This document shows positions 34,893-48,850 of a stretch of DNA of 64,000 nucleotides, in pieces. The notes beneath the pieces are model-generated. The model made no database searches, was not told where the DNA came from, and saw nothing but the letters and a program-made list of their open reading frames with translations. Source of the stretch: Populus alba (taxonomy: Eukaryota; Streptophyta; Magnoliopsida; Malpighiales; Salicaceae); assembly GCF_005239225.2 (NCBI RefSeq), contig NC_133297.1:6518392-6582391 (forward strand), written 5' to 3'. Both the position numbers and the translations under genes were made by a program. Every line of letters begins with the position of its first letter. Within the stretch, counting starts at the first letter, position 1.

Positions 34893-35350
34893 TATTATGG
34901 CAGGCATGTGTTGTTATATTGCGACAGTGTAGTCGGTATACGACTTTGTATGCGTAAGGACACGATGACGAGAGGTAATTTGGTCAGTTCGCATAATGAC
35001 AAAGCAAGGAATTTCACCTTCCTTGGTTTTATGAATAAGCGAATCTCATCTTGTTAAAACTTATATAAGCCTGGATAATAGTTTTTAATGCATCCATACA
35101 CACTGAAGTAATAATTGGTATAGTTATTAGATCTAGATTTGGGAGTCAACTCCATACAAAACCTTGAATATAGTTTGGATGAGTTGTACATATTAATCAA
35201 TTTCTAATTAGATCCATTTTTAAATGTTTTTAAAGCTAGAAAATAAATCAATTGGGTCTTGGATAAGGCTTTCAAATTTGATATGATTATAATAAGTGCT
35301 GCTGATGAGAAAAAATATGTTACTCTACACAAATAAAAAAGAAGAGTTAT

Positions 35351-35475
35351 TTGAGAATGTAATTAAAATTGCTTTTTAAAATATTTTTAACTTGAAAATA
35401 TATCAAAATAATATATTTTTTATTTTTTAAATTATTTTAAAATCAACACATCAAAATAATATAAACACTTGAATA
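35351..35475 (+). mobile_element. AT-rich MITE remnant
   Basis: Reads GAGAATGTAATTAAAATTGC, then TTTTTAACTTGAAAATATAT and CACATCAAAATAATATAAAC. A truncated copy of the same family. Confidence 0.5.
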
Positions 35476-35831
35476 AAAAATATACATTTAGCTCTACCCA
35501 AATCTCCCACTGCCCGCCCTCCTCTCTTGATTATGCACCAAAGCTTTTGGACGGTTTTAGGCATCGTCGCATCTTGTTCACATGATTATGAATATGTTGC
35601 TTAAAGCAAACACTTCATTATATGCAACAATCCCTCGGAGGATATGTATAAAAAAAAAAAGGGATCAAAACCTAACTTGGAAAAAGATCAATGTGTATGC
35701 TGCTGGGCTGTTGTCAAGTTGAAGGATCCAATTCTGGTGAGAAAATCAACACGTTGATACATTGCATCCATGTTTGCTGGAAAACAGATCTCCTTTTGTA
35801 CTTGCTTACCATACAGGCTAATTGGTTTTTA

Positions 35832-36020
35832 CTCTGTAAAAGATTAGTTTAATCTAAGATCCTTTTTAAGATTTTTTTTCTGGGCAAGATCACACGATCA
35901 AGGAGATGTCAATCACTTGTAAATCGACTGTTTTTTCTCTGTAAAAGATTGTTTAATCTAAGATTTAAGATTTTGGGCAAGATCACACGATCAAGGAGAT
36001 CATCACTTGTAAATCGACTG
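35832..36020. repeat. Tandem duplication, about 90-99 bp
   Basis: Copies 35832-35930 and 35937-36020 both run from CTCTGTAAAAGATT through GGGCAAGATCACACGATCAA to CACTTGTAAATCGACTG. The second copy has lost about 15 bp internally. Confidence 0.88.
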
Positions 36021-38978
36021 AACATGAAAAAGGGAATGGATCTATTTTTCACAGATTAAATGAGCAAAAGGAAAATGAAGGGTGGCTTGATCATCATTTG
36101 AGTGGGGATTAACCTGTGGGCATGCATGCACTTTCCATGCGGGTGTTTACTTTTTTTCTTTCTGGCAAAATGGGCAGACTGTTCTAAGTACTGTTGGTAA
36201 TTGAGCTCTCTTTCTAGCTCCCTTTCACCTCCCGGCAATGTTTATCATTGCCTATGCAATGCTAGCAAAAACGATTACAACTTTTTTTAAAAAAAAAATA
36301 CTTAAAGTCCATAGAGAGTTTACCGTGCATCTAGGACATTTTGAATGCACAGTAATAACTATATTGCTTAAAAAATAAAATATTTTAAAATGTTTCACAG
36401 TGAAGTTTGATTTTTAATTTTTTTTTAAAGGTATAGTAAAAAGATTACATTACCCTAAAGGACGGTGAAAACTTACATCAGGGATTTTTTTATTTTTTAT
36501 ATTGATTTTTTTTTTGTGAGAACAAGTTAATGTGATTTAATCTTTTAAATAATATAAATATTATTAAAGAAAATTGTTTGTACTTGCAAGGCACATAACA
36601 ACGAGCCACCCGTGCCCTTTAGATGATATCGTTCCATCACTAAATTTCACCTTTCAAGGTAACATTGGAAGAGCTTTGTTGTCATTTTTTCATTGATGTC
36701 AAATGAGTTTTTTTTATCTTTTTATGTTGTATTTTTTTATTTATCAAACTTATTAAACATTATTCAGACAATGACTAGTTTTTTAAGAACAATTGAGTCA
36801 TCTTAACATCTTTTTTTATATTGAAAAAAATTAGTTCGGTGTAGGACAAGCCACTATCAAGTGAAGATATCTATATCATGACGTGGTAGGACTTGGAGGT
36901 AAGGTGGGCTAAACGCAAACTTATATTAAGGAAATGTTACTTGTCACATCAAGATTTAATTAACCCTTACATTTTGTTAAGTAGCTCTGATATTGTTTCT
37001 GTTGTTTGGTATTATTCTTTTCTTTCCTTTTCTCTTTAATTTTAGATGCAGTTGATTTCATGATCTCTTGTAATACTCCAAGATATATGCACACAGGAAC
37101 CGAAAAGTGCTTGTACCATGCAATAAAATTCAAACTCTATGGTTGAATGTCCTGAAAAATTATTTCCTAATTGGGTTTATATGGATTTAAATACTGTTAC
37201 GAAATTTTTTATCAAGAAAAAAAAAAACCTTAGAATACCAACAAGAAGTTGTTCAACACAAACAACAATGCCAGTAAGTACTTTTGATTAACGTAAACAT
37301 TTGAATTTACTTGCATATATCTCGATTAATCCTATAGATTCTGAAATTAACAACCATGTAAGTCTCTAGTGACTATCATATTAATAACTAAATAGCTCAA
37401 ATTTGAGATCATAGGAGAGCAAACCCTTTAATTCCAAGCTTTTACTATTAGACTACCTATTAGATGGTGAAGTAATTTTATAATTAAAGAAACTGAATTG
37501 TTATAAAACCAAAACAATTTATTACAATGAGCAATTTTAGTTCAATTATATCATGAAACTATATCTAACATTTATTATATTTTGTTGCACGTGGCTCATA
37601 GAAAAAAAAAATCATGCATCTATCCTTGTCAATGATCAAGCTCATCTAACTGGATTATAGTAGTGGGCCTAGTGGCCCATGACAGATTGTTGCTGAGAAG
37701 TCTCGATAGGCTGTCTTTATTAGGCCCTGAAGTTGCCGAGAGGTTTTTGAATGTTTTTTAGGCCTCATGGAACTTGTAGCCCAGCCTTCTCGTGGACAGG
37801 GTGATTCAAGTATATAATCTTAGGTCTGAAATTTAGAGGAGGTAACAAGAAAGAAATTTTTTAGGAACACATCAATCTAAATACGAGTTACTGCTCTCAA
37901 ATCCAACCATGAATATCCTTAATTAAGGTATATAGGGCTAGCTCGAGAAACATTTTACAATCTCTCTTCTTTTTTTGCTTTATCTGGAGGCTCTTTAACA
38001 GAAGAAATTCCTCTCCGGGATCCTATTCAGTGAGGCCGAGTGCAGAGTCAAGTAATGTGACCTGCCAGTCACGTTACAGATAAAGACCCAGAGAAGAAGA
38101 ACGGATGAGGAATCGTCAAACATGGGATTCACGAATGGATGATTAAAATATATGCTTCATAAGATTTGGGAATCATGGTGGCATGCTAAAGAATGATATG
38201 GTTGCTTCTTTTAATGAATAAAGAAGAAAAAGCCGTATCTCCTTAAAATATTATACTTGTACGCCAAGCATAGGATAATCCTGAACTAAAACACAATTAT
38301 CTAGTAGATCAAGTATGCGAACTCTATTGATTATTTGTGACTCCAAGCACAACAGTCACAGCTTGTTATTTGCATACACAATTCAGTGTCATCACATCCC
38401 CTACCCGCTAAAACAGTCACAATCCAACCCCAGCTTTGTAAATATAAAAGGAAATACATGTAACACAGACTCGACAGAAGAATGAATGAAATGAGACCAA
38501 GAAAAAAAAATGCACACAGCCTAATTTATTAACACACAAGGCACGATATGTACAAATTCTACACTGTTGAACGCTACTATTCTCGCCGAATGCAGGGCAC
38601 TGATCTGGTGGTCAAGGTCGCAAAAACTGCCATGGAAATCAAGTAGTCTTCATACCGTAGCAAGAAGCGCTTGCACATTGGGCTCGTGATTTTTTGCCCT
38701 TGAAGTAGTGCAGATCCTTGTTCATTCATTTGATGCTGTGTTTAGTAGAGCTTCCAAACTGTACTGTTGTGTACATGATTTCAATGGAAAAGTAAAAGAA
38801 GTGCCGTGTCAAGTCATACAAAAGGTTGCTTGCATTCCCGCCTAGACACAAGATCGGTTAATAAACGAATAGAAGAAACTACTGTCTTCTACGACTCCAC
38901 ACTTGCTCACACTTTCCTTCAACTCAGCTGGAATCAAATGATTTCCACACTCTGAATTTTCATTTAGATGGATAAATT

Positions 38979-41900
38979 CTATTCCATCAGATCTCCGAAA
39001 ATGGCTTCTTCCATCAAATCTTCAAAAATGGCCTCACCAATTTCAACAAGGATAGTTTCAATATCACATCGAAGGTCCATCCATGTTCCAGTTTTTGCCA
39101 TATCTTTCTTGACAAGCTGATCCAAAGTACGAGGCATTGGCAATGGGAGGAGATGCCAAGAGACTTCTTCCCAAACCTCATTAATGCCATTTTTCATGTC
39201 TGGGACAGGCCGGATGGTAGATTTTACAAATGATAACCCAGGGAAGCAACCAAAATACCGCTCATATACCTCCACAAGAGCTTCGTTAGCAGAATCAAAG
39301 AGGAGCTTCTTGTCACAACAAAGCTGGTTGGAAAAGAATTCTACCTCCAAAAATATTGATGGGTCAAGAAGCTGATCTGAAGAATGTGACCTCATATAAA
39401 ATTCATCCCACTTCATGCCAGAGGCTTGAAGCACTGCTTTTACATACTCAAATACCGATTCCTTGTCATCTACAGAAGCTTTCAGAGGGATGTTTCGATC
39501 AGCAGCTGAAGGTTCATGTTCTTCAAATTGAATCCTCAAGGGTTGCACTGGCAGTTCAACTGATAGATAAGAGAATGAACTAAAATTAGCTTGAGAACCA
39601 TGTGATGTGAATACTGAAAGTCACTGGACTTTCTTTATGAAGACCTACCAGGTTCAAGTCTGCTGCTTGCTGGGGTGATGTCCTCCTCTGGGAAAAGTGG
39701 CTCAAGAACAGATATAGGACTGGGCCGTTCTGGTATCTCAGATGTAACCTCTAGACAGCTAAGTTTTTTGGTGTTTGAAGAGGTGGATGGAGATGTTAAT
39801 GGAGAAGATAGAGGTTGGTTTTCTTCAAATGATTCCTGAAAAGCACAGTAGAGTTATTAGAATAAAATGTTAAAGATATGTGATGAACTGAAAAGGACAG
39901 GCAACCAGTAAAATTACATGTTCCAAGCATTCTGAATATTCCTTTTTATCACAAACGTCAGACATATCACCATTTTGGTGTTCATCAAGAGGCGAGCTGC
40001 TTGGTTCAGAGAGAGTATCTAAGATATTGCTCTCTTCTTCAATTGCAGTTTTTTTTACAAGCTCCACTTCACCTGCATAAAATTTTGAGAAGGCCTATAT
40101 TAGAAAAAAATTATCAGCATGGTGATTTATCCATCTACATCCTATGATAAAAAAAAAAAAAAAAAAACTACCTTCAGAAGGCATCTCATCTCTGATAGAG
40201 CAAAAGGTTTTCTCTTCTTTATCATGAAGTTCATTTGAGGCACTTGCATTTGGGTTTGAAGAAGCTTGTTTTTTATCCCAGATGCTGTCATTGGAAACAG
40301 ATGACAGAGGCTCTGAGTTTAATGCTGTTCGATGTAAATGGCTGACATTGGTTTCATGTTTCTGAAATTTTTCACTGGCAGAAAATCTCATCTGTGCTGT
40401 CAGAAAGCCTTGCTCCCAATCCCTTCCTGGACTACCAAGCGGTGAAAAATTGTACTCGGGAAGGGAGAGAATCCTGCCAAGGGTTTTTGGCACAGGCGCA
40501 CTTGAAAAATCCACATCCCCATGGCCAGTGCTCAGCATCTCAGAGAGATGTTTCTTGGCCTCGATGTAGATGTTAGATGGCCTTTGCTTGGGATAAATAA
40601 CAGCTTCATCTTCCAAACTTATTTCAGATTCTTTCAACTTGCAAGTCTTCTCTCTCATTTTGCTACCCATGGGAGGTCTAGCAATTTTTTCAATAAAGAA
40701 GTGGTCTTTACTTGGAGAACTCCTTCCATGGTTCTCCTTGAATCCTTTTTCACTATTTCCCACAGCATGTTTGTTAAAAAATCTCTTTGAAGTCCCATCA
40801 GTAGAGGTTTCCTGCTTTTCCTTTCCCATTGCATTTTTCAACTTTCTTTTAATTTCAGTCAGAGAAAAGTGAGAAGCAGATCTCTCAATTGGTCCCTTGT
40901 TTCTGATGATGAATTGAGATTCTGGTGATGATCCAATACTGCTTTCATTTTCAGGTAGTAGCAAGCTTGTCGGGCCAGGCTTTAATATTACAATTCTATT
41001 TGAAGCTTGAGATGCCTTATTTTCCTTTGATGGGTTCTTTTCCAGAGATTTGGTCTTTTTTCTGAAAAATTTGCGTTGTTTACCATGGATAGCCTCGCCA
41101 GAATGTCTGAAGCCATGAAGCCCCTCTTCTAACAAGTTAGATACAGCAAGTAACTTGGAGTCGCCATCTTTCTCAACCTGAGCATTCCACAAGTTTTGAA
41201 CATGCTTCACCATTATGGACTTTGGACCTTGTAAGAGTTTTAGAAACAATTCCTCATCAGAAGTTAGAATCTGAAGTGCATCCCTCAGTTCTTTGGATGG
41301 GTGGAGGTCCCCATCTTCAGTGACATGTTTCCTGTCAATAAGTTTCTCATTTATGAGTTTTATTACCTCACTCAATTTCTCTTCGAAGTCAGGATTCTTT
41401 TGGTTTGGCTGATGTTGAACTTCATCATGTTGGTCATGCTCCACATAATCTATGCTTTTCTGATGGATCTCACGGCAGAAATCCTCCAATATTTCACCTA
41501 TATCAAGACTTTTCGTAGATTGCTTCTCTAAATTATGAAGGCAATGCTGTTCAGATTCCAAGCTTTCAGCAACATTAAGATCCTCTAAGTGTATATCACA
41601 ACTTTTTGTGCGACTTTTTTTTCTCTTGTGGTTCTTTGTTTTGTGGTCTCCATTTTCTGAATTGGACTGTTTTGGTTCTATCTCAGGATTGTTTGTTTCA
41701 TTCTTTGTGTCTTGCTCACTGAACATCTCTTCTTCCATGAGCTTTTTCACACTCAGCTTATTGGTATGACTTGTTGCTTTTCTGCTCTCTTCAGCATCCT
41801 GATATATTTAAAATAGGAAAAATAAGTAATTTACAGGTAGCTTACTACTCATCACAACAGGCGTTCATTGCAAATATCAAGAAAATTTTGGAAGACAAAT

Positions 41901-42487
41901 TGAGTTTGGATGCATAAGCTGACAACACTTACAATTATGCCTCGGCAGTTTTCACTAAGATTGTCAAGCTTTTTCTTAGGAGTTCCAGTAACTGCAGAAG
42001 AAAAGAGATTCACTGATATGTTTCATAAGCTTAAAGCAAGAATACTAGAAATTTATCTTTAACCAATGACCATTGTAAGGCAAAAGTACAATCAGATTAA
42101 AATGTTTAACAAGAAGACAATAATTAAAATTCCTTATAAACACAACCACTCCCTTGACACTTCTCAAATTCACTTCCATCTAAGGGATTTATTAACAATG
42201 GAAGAAAAGCACATGCATGTTGCATGCACTAACCCATCCCTTCCACACAAAAAAGATTCCGTGGATGTGTGCCTATGTGCAGCCACATATGTGCTGTCTA
42301 TTCAGATTGATCTGCATTTCAAAGAAAGTTTCTTACCAACAGCATGTCTGGTCCCACGCCTCCTATCTGAAATCAGCTTCTGCGTTGATCGACCATGGCG
42401 GAAGTCAAACATACTCATTAAACCCCACATGCAGCCCGATTGGTCTCTTTCATATCGCACAGGGCGTCTCTGAGATTTTTTTGCCAT
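38979..42487 (-). CDS. TRM15: TRM family protein (TON1 Recruiting Motif, DUF4378), complete
   Basis: TRM proteins recruit TON1/PP2A to microtubules and influence cell shape and division plane. Coding exons, 5' to 3': 42487-42337, 41991-41933, 41798-40172, 40072-39918, 39835-39649, 39559-38979. They sum to 2760 bp, 919 residues, all with GT-AG junctions. The N-terminus carries the family block CMWGLMSMFDFRHGRSTQKL (about 19-38) and VTGTPKKKLDNL. Further conserved blocks are VKKLMEEEMF (about 87), FSLTEIKRKLK (about 381), PSNIYIEAKKHLSEML (about 477), LGRILSLPEYN (about 510) and ERPSPISVLEPLFPEE in exon 5. The last exon is the DUF4378 domain (about 735-915; RYFGCFPGLSFVKSTIRPVP, GTWMDLRCDIETILVEIGE). 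Its position beside MED12 fits Arabidopsis TRM15 (AT4G00440); the exact paralogue name is inference. The middle is low-complexity, charged and probably disordered. Confidence 0.92.
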
Positions 42488-44700
42488 AATGAGTGGCTAG
42501 TTCTTTGACTGTATTATGCTTTGTTGATCCAGATTTTCTAGCAGGCAGTGCTATGATATCTGATTTATTTGAGGAAGTGGATGAGAAAAAAAAAAGTAAA
42601 AAGAAACGCCAGTTGAAGAGTAATTACCAGAGTTGTTTTCAATTCAAAAGCTCATATATAAGCTAAGACATACGAAGACATTTTCCAATCAGCAAAGACA
42701 TTGCAGACAAAAAATTAAATCGGGACGCGAGTCACATGACAATGAGCAGCAGAGAAATGAATGCAAAGCAGCATCAAGGATCGAAGTGGTAGTAAGTATG
42801 GTAAAACATTATGCATCTATAATACTGCACATGTGATGATGATTGCTCTCTAAATCCACCGGTTAGTGATAGAAAGCAGCAGCGATGGTTTCATGGAAGC
42901 GATGGTTTCTATAATGACATCATCAGAAAATAGGTGAAGGCAAAAAAACATTTTTGACAGGTGAACCAGTAGAAAAGAGGCGGAAAGTTTTAAAACACTA
43001 TTCCTCGAAGCTTGTGAAAGCCTAGAAAACCATGCCCGGAAAGATTACTTCAATAAGCCTGAAACACCTAGTAACAAAAGTTTCGATAAAACATTGGGGA
43101 GGCTATGAAATAGCTTCTCGTTCCAGCCTCTTCAGCGTTGAACTACATTCTCATTTTCAGACAAGAATACATAGCTAAAAAATAAACAAGTAACCAAGGA
43201 GCAAATAAAACGAGATAAAGATAAAGACACATTTTATCGGCAAACATAAGGCCATACATGCTACAAACATTCTGAAACAGAAATTCAGCCAACCCTCAAA
43301 ACAAGTTCATCAGGTACCTTTGGCATAGAATCCTAGCAGTAATCTTAAAAGGCATGATCGTCACTCATAGAGAAGCAAAACTTTAGTACAGAGTATTAAA
43401 CTTTCTTTATTTTAATCTTTATGATCATCAAAAGTGATATTAAAAATATATAGCGCAGTTCACATCTGGTATAATGATAATGTGTATATGAATTTTGGCA
43501 AGACAAAGAAATGGACTATATAGAACAATTACCTCAGATTCGATTAAGCCAAGAAGAACAACGATATGCAGCCAGGTACAGTACAGACAGTCAGAGGACA
43601 GTGAAAATTCCAATTTCAACAACTCAAAGGAGCTTCCTAGAAGAGTCAAGTTTAAGCCTGTCCAGACTTTCTTTGCATGGCAAGGCACTCAATTCCCTAA
43701 CCAGCGCCTGAGGTCTCAAACTTTGATCTTTCCTTGAACGAAAGGACCAGTTACATAAAAAGCGTACAAAGTGAATCACAGCTCAAGAATTCACCTTCAA
43801 AATTCCACTCAACAAAATTGATCAACTCCTAGCAAGCTTTACCTTGAAGTATATAAAAAAACTCAGCTCGACAACAGCCAATTATGCATTAACTGATCAA
43901 AAAGCTCCATGATTATCTCTATGAATGTCATATATCTCCAATCCTTGAAACACCAAAATCGAGCTTTAATTCTCTCCAATCCACAGTCAAAACCACCAAG
44001 CCAATCTTTTCATCAACACACCCAAATAAAAACTCCTCGAATTCTATCGAAACGTCAAAGCAGCCAGTCAATCCTGTCCAATCCACCAATAAACAAAGAA
44101 AACCCAGATCAAGAAAAACAAAAAGAACCCCAGAAAAATATTTTTCTTCTAAATTTCTAATACGCAATGGTAAAAAAACAGGATTTTTTTTCTCTCTCTC
44201 CTTAGTGGGTATCTATCTTTTGACAACTAAAAAGAGAGGGGTATAAAATTCTTGCCAAGCATCCACCGACCCATTATAATTTGAGTGGGAAATAAAAATT
44301 TTGTGTCATATGGGCAGGCAATAAAGACCGAGAAAAAGTGGAGGGGGAGGTGTGAGAGAGAAAGTTGAAAGCTTTACAATGTTTTTGGTACAACGAGGAG
44401 GAGAATAAGTGACGGTTTGGTTTGGGATTGATACTGATGGGCCCAGAGAGAAGGAGAGGGATTTGTATTCGAGAAATGCTTTTGCTATTGTCTCCCTCCC
44501 CATTTTTCCCTGCTGCGCTGCCACTCCCTCCACACTCGGCAATCATCAAAGTCACAATCTTTCCCTTTCTCCTCTCTCTATAGAATACACCTTTTGTGTG
44601 TCTCTCTCTCTTGGCCCTTGACAAGGTAAAAGAGAAAATGTTGGAGAGAGGCTGTCTTGTGTTTACTTTTTGGTTTTAGAGAGAGAGTGGTATGGCATGG
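42488..44700 (-). promoter_or_regulatory. TRM 5' leader and promoter region, with possible uORF
   Basis: The stretch just upstream of the ATG is probably a spliced leader; a CT-rich, GAGAG-rich block at about 44560-44690 looks like the transcription-start region. On the minus strand an ATG near 44546 opens a frame to TAA at 44274 (starts MIAECGGSGSAAGKNGEGDN). This could be an upstream ORF if this part is in the mature mRNA. No family is recognised. The exon structure here is not proven. Confidence 0.35.
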
Positions 44701-45269
44701 ATGTTGGGAAAAATGAGAATGGAGGGGCATATATAAATAATGGAGAAAAGAAAAGGAGGGAGCAAGGTAAGTAACTTTGGAAACAACAAAACTTAAATCT
44801 TAATGAGGAACTACATGTATATTTTCTTCTAAAAATGTACCTCAACGGTAGTGAGAACGATGATGTATTGATTGGGGGGGGGGGGGATCTTTTTAGAACA
44901 GTATATTATATTGGAAAATCCTTTCTTGGATACTCAAAAAAAAAAAAAAGGATTGAGACATTCCATGTTTTTCAGAGAATATTATTATCATGGTTATTGA
45001 GTCTAGATCTTCAAATTTAAATTCAATGATCATAACTTAATATGTAATAAAAATAGAAACATCATAACTCTTTGTAATTTTATTTCTTTCACCCAATCTA
45101 AATCATTGAATTCAACATTGATGTTTAGATTTGAGACATAATTTGTTTCCATCTATATATTATTAGGTAAAATTGTCGGTGAAACTAACAATGTCCTTAA
45201 TATTAGTATTGCGTTCACTTTCTTTTGAAAATGGACTTGGATAATAAAAAAAAAATCGTTTGATGTTGT

Positions 45270-45425
45270 GATATAGTGAATTTTTTTAAAAAATAATTTA
45301 TATATTAAAATAATATTTTTGATATTACTATGTTAAAATTATTAAAAAGCGTCAGACAATATTAATTTAATATTTTTAAAATCAAATACAACCTTTAAAA
45401 TGTTTTAAAAAACCAAAACTACCGC
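45270..45425. mobile_element. AT-rich MITE remnant
   Basis: Contains TTAAAATAATATTTTTGATA and CAATATTAATTTAATATTTT, the family core. Degraded, with ends not fixed. Confidence 0.4.
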
Positions 45426-45885
45426 ACTCTTGGAACATTTACTAGGAGTCGTATTTGTTACACCTCAGAGATTTAGAGAGCAGGAATTATAACAAGGCTA
45501 GGATTGAGATCGATGCTTGTTGTTTACACAAATGGATAACTTTGTTTTGTCAACTATTTATGAAGGCAATGATTGTTTTAATTTGAATTCGAATGTGCAA
45601 AGGAGATCACCTTCCATTCTCTATTCCCGCGTTTGGATTTGCTTAATTTTTAATTAGGATATTGCTGAATAAACTCTACAGCACACGGTTGTGTATTTGT
45701 CACGTTTACGTGCTCCCAATGAGAATGCTGGCTGGAAAAGGGAAAAGGGAAAAGGAAAATGATTCTATTCCACCCTCCTTTTATAACCTTGTGGCCTGCC
45801 AGTTTGGTGCGGTGAGACCTCTTCCATGCCTTCCCTTGTCAAAAATTAGTGCCTGGCTGCAACCAACCTTTACTGTTTTCTTTTT

Positions 45886-45910
45886 ATATATATATATATA
45901 TATATATAAA
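45886..45910. repeat. TA dinucleotide microsatellite
   Basis: An uninterrupted TA run. Confidence 0.9.
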
Positions 45911-46489
45911 ATACCTACTTCGGATCATTCTCTATCAGTTTTATAATGTAGTTTTGAGTTGTTGACCGGGCAGTTTGTTTTCTGTATTATTATTTTAAAA
46001 ATAAAAAGTTAAGAGGTGGTGAATTCAAGTGTCACTTAGACATAGTTTGTTGCCCATAAAAATAAATTTATCATTTTATCCCAGCAAAAAAAAAAAAGTA
46101 TAGGCTGATGATTGGGGGTAAGGTCATTTTTTTAATGAGATCATTTTGACATTTTAAAATTGACTAGGAATAAGAGAGGGATTTTTATTTTTATTTTTCC
46201 TGCATAGTTTAATTTAATTGATGCCCTTTGAATAAAGAACTAGTTTGTTTGCTATGGAAGGGTATTTATGTCTTTTTAATTTATTGTGTATGGTTAAATT
46301 ATCGTATTATCCCTAGAATTAGTAAAGAATTTAATCGGTTGTGGGGGCTTCTTTTATCTTCTTATTTTTTGAAGCACCATTGAAATACCACTTTTAAGTT
46401 TATTTTATCAAGCCTATGGATAAAGGGTATTTTATTTATTTTGCATTTGGTTTTTTTATTGTTTTTTAGTTGATTTTTTTTCAAACTTA

Positions 46490-48850
46490 TTATTTGAAGT
46501 TTGATTGACTAGAAACTAGACTTCATAATTTGTTTCAGTTTGTGCTTTATAATGTTATTTTGGTCCCATAATCTAGATCACGAGTTTCTTTAGTTAACTT
46601 TGGTGGTTTTTAGTGTTTTTTTTATTATATTCTTCAACATTGGACTGGTTGTGAATTGAGTTTCATAATTTGTTACGATTTACTTTTTATATGATTATCT
46701 CGATCTCATAACCCCAGATTTAGAAGGTTAACTTGGGTCGACTTAGTTTATTTTTTTAATAGAATTTTATTTGTAATTTCATCCATCAATATTAGGTTGA
46801 TTGAGAATTGAGTTGAATATTTTATTTATTTATTTTATATAGATTTATTAGGATTTCTTGATACGAGTAACATATTTGATTGCTTAATCTTAGTTGATCC
46901 AAGTCGGTCTAATATGATATCATCTCAATACTTAAAAAACAATTTCATCTTGTTTTTTATAATCAAACTATATTTTTTTTTATTGATTATCCATGTTGTT
47001 TTTGGATTTGTTAAATCAACTAAATCATATTAAGTTAGTTTCTATATAATTTTAGTTTTTTTTCCTATTAAAAACACATTAATGAAATCTAGATATTTGT
47101 TTATGTTTAAAAAAATTTAATTAAATTCACAACATAGAGTGAGCAATTATCTATTTTCTAGTTTTAATTTTAAATATAAAGAAAAACAATGAAATAAATA
47201 ATTTTTTTTCTTAATATTTTAAGTTGAACATTAATTGTATTTCTAAATCTCAGATAAGGAAAAAAATTGATCTCGATCCAGGATTGCTGACTCTAGAATT
47301 AAATAACCTGATCGTTATTATAAAAAAAAAAAAAAAAAGAAGAAGAGGAAGAAGAAGAAGAGATAAGAAAGAAATAATTCTATCAACCAAAAAGTGACTT
47401 CGGATTTTACAGTCGAACAAAACAAGTAGGTGCTTGCTGGGGGTTGCACGGAGGAAGAATGGCAGCCTCGGAGGATACCGTTGTTGTGTTTTTTGTCCAT
47501 GGTGAATGTGGAGGGAGCAGTTGGGCCTAGAAATACAGTTCAGTTAGGGCCCTACTAAATTATATCAGTTGGGCCCACAATTTATCAACTATAGCCTTGA
47601 CAAGTTGAAGGCCCGTATGAGACAGCGGGGACTGACGACAAAAAAGAAAAAGAAAAAAAAAGAGGGGGGGTGTGAAGAAGATATTTCGATTCAAAAAGTA
47701 AAATTTACAACTGAACCTAAATCCGCTTGATAAACTGATAATAATAATAATAGGACAACCAAAGGGGGAGTATGATCATTGCATTTGCTAAACAAGTTGC
47801 CAATTGTGTTTGAATGGAGATATGGAATCCGTTGGAGTCATTAGATTTTTTTATTTTTTAGAGGGTAACAAATCAAGGATCAAATGGGTGGACCCACGGG
47901 CATGACAATTAATTAATTATTATCTATGAAACAACATGGAGGGGTTTTTCCTGTACCCTTCATTTGCTTTTTTTTTCATTTTTTTTAATAATTTTAAATA
48001 TTATATTTATTGTTTTATTGAGTTATCATACTTAGATTCTATCATATTAACTTAGTTGACTTATTTTTTTAATTAATAATTTTTTTAATTTCATAATTTA
48101 ATATTTAAGTTGATTGAAAATTAAATCTTATGATTTATTTTGTTTGTTTTTTATTATGCTATTTTGATATTATGATTCAAGAATAGTGCTTAAATGATTA
48201 ACCCAAATAAATCAATATTATTTTTTATATCTTGTTTTTAATTGATTGTTTTCCAATCTCGTTATTTAATGTTGGTTCAATTGATAATTGAATTTTATAA
48301 TATGTTTTTTTTTTTTTTTTTTACAATGATACATTGGTATTGTGAATAAGATCACTGGTTCAATTGTTTTTTTTATTTTCTGGCATTTTTTTTTCATGGG
48401 TCATGGATCCTTCAATATTGAATTTTTTTATTGGGTTATCCATGTCTCATGACCCGAGTTAGGAATTTGTTAGGCTAACCCAACTGACTCATTTTGCCCT
48501 ACCTTTTTTTAACCCCCTGGGAATTCATCATTTAATATTAAGGTTGCATGATTTGTTTTTATTAATAACGCTTAACAGATTAATTTATGTTGACCTGGCT
48601 TATTTTTATGTTATTTTTTTAATTAAAACCTTTACAAATTTCATCATCTAATATTGAGTCCGACAATGATAATTAAGAATTAAGCTTTATAATTTATTTT
48701 GATTTGCTTTATATGAGGTTATCTCAGCTTTATGACTAAAGTCACGAATTTGATAGTTTAATATGGTTAAATCAAGTAATTTTATTTTGTTTTATCCAAG
48801 GTCATTCTGGTTTTATGACTTAAATCACGAGTTTAATGGATTAGTTATTG
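46490..48850. repeat. Degenerate long-period T-rich array
   Basis: A passage of roughly 150-200 bp recurs: TTGATTGAGAATTGAGTTTC, ATAATTTGTTTYGATTTRCT, TTATATGAGGTTATCTCGRT, then CACGAGTTTGATRGGTTAAC. Copies of the first box begin near 46501, 46645, 46795, 48109, 48272 and 48670, all in one orientation. Unrelated DNA (about 47130-47960) interrupts them. Confidence 0.65.

Larger units (their letters stand above)
31906..38978. other. Gene-free intergenic region between the hAT-like element and TRM
   Basis: No supported gene. It holds several AT-rich MITE remnants (listed separately), a local duplication at 35832-36020, and the presumed TRM 3' UTR and terminator in roughly 38500-38978. A 95-codon minus-strand frame at 32062-32349 has no recognised family. 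Confidence 0.45.

Noticed and set aside
40095..40171. Continuation of the large TRM frame as SSFFFFFF…
   Set aside because: This is intron sequence (donor GAAG|GTAGTT at 40171); the true next exon begins at 40072.
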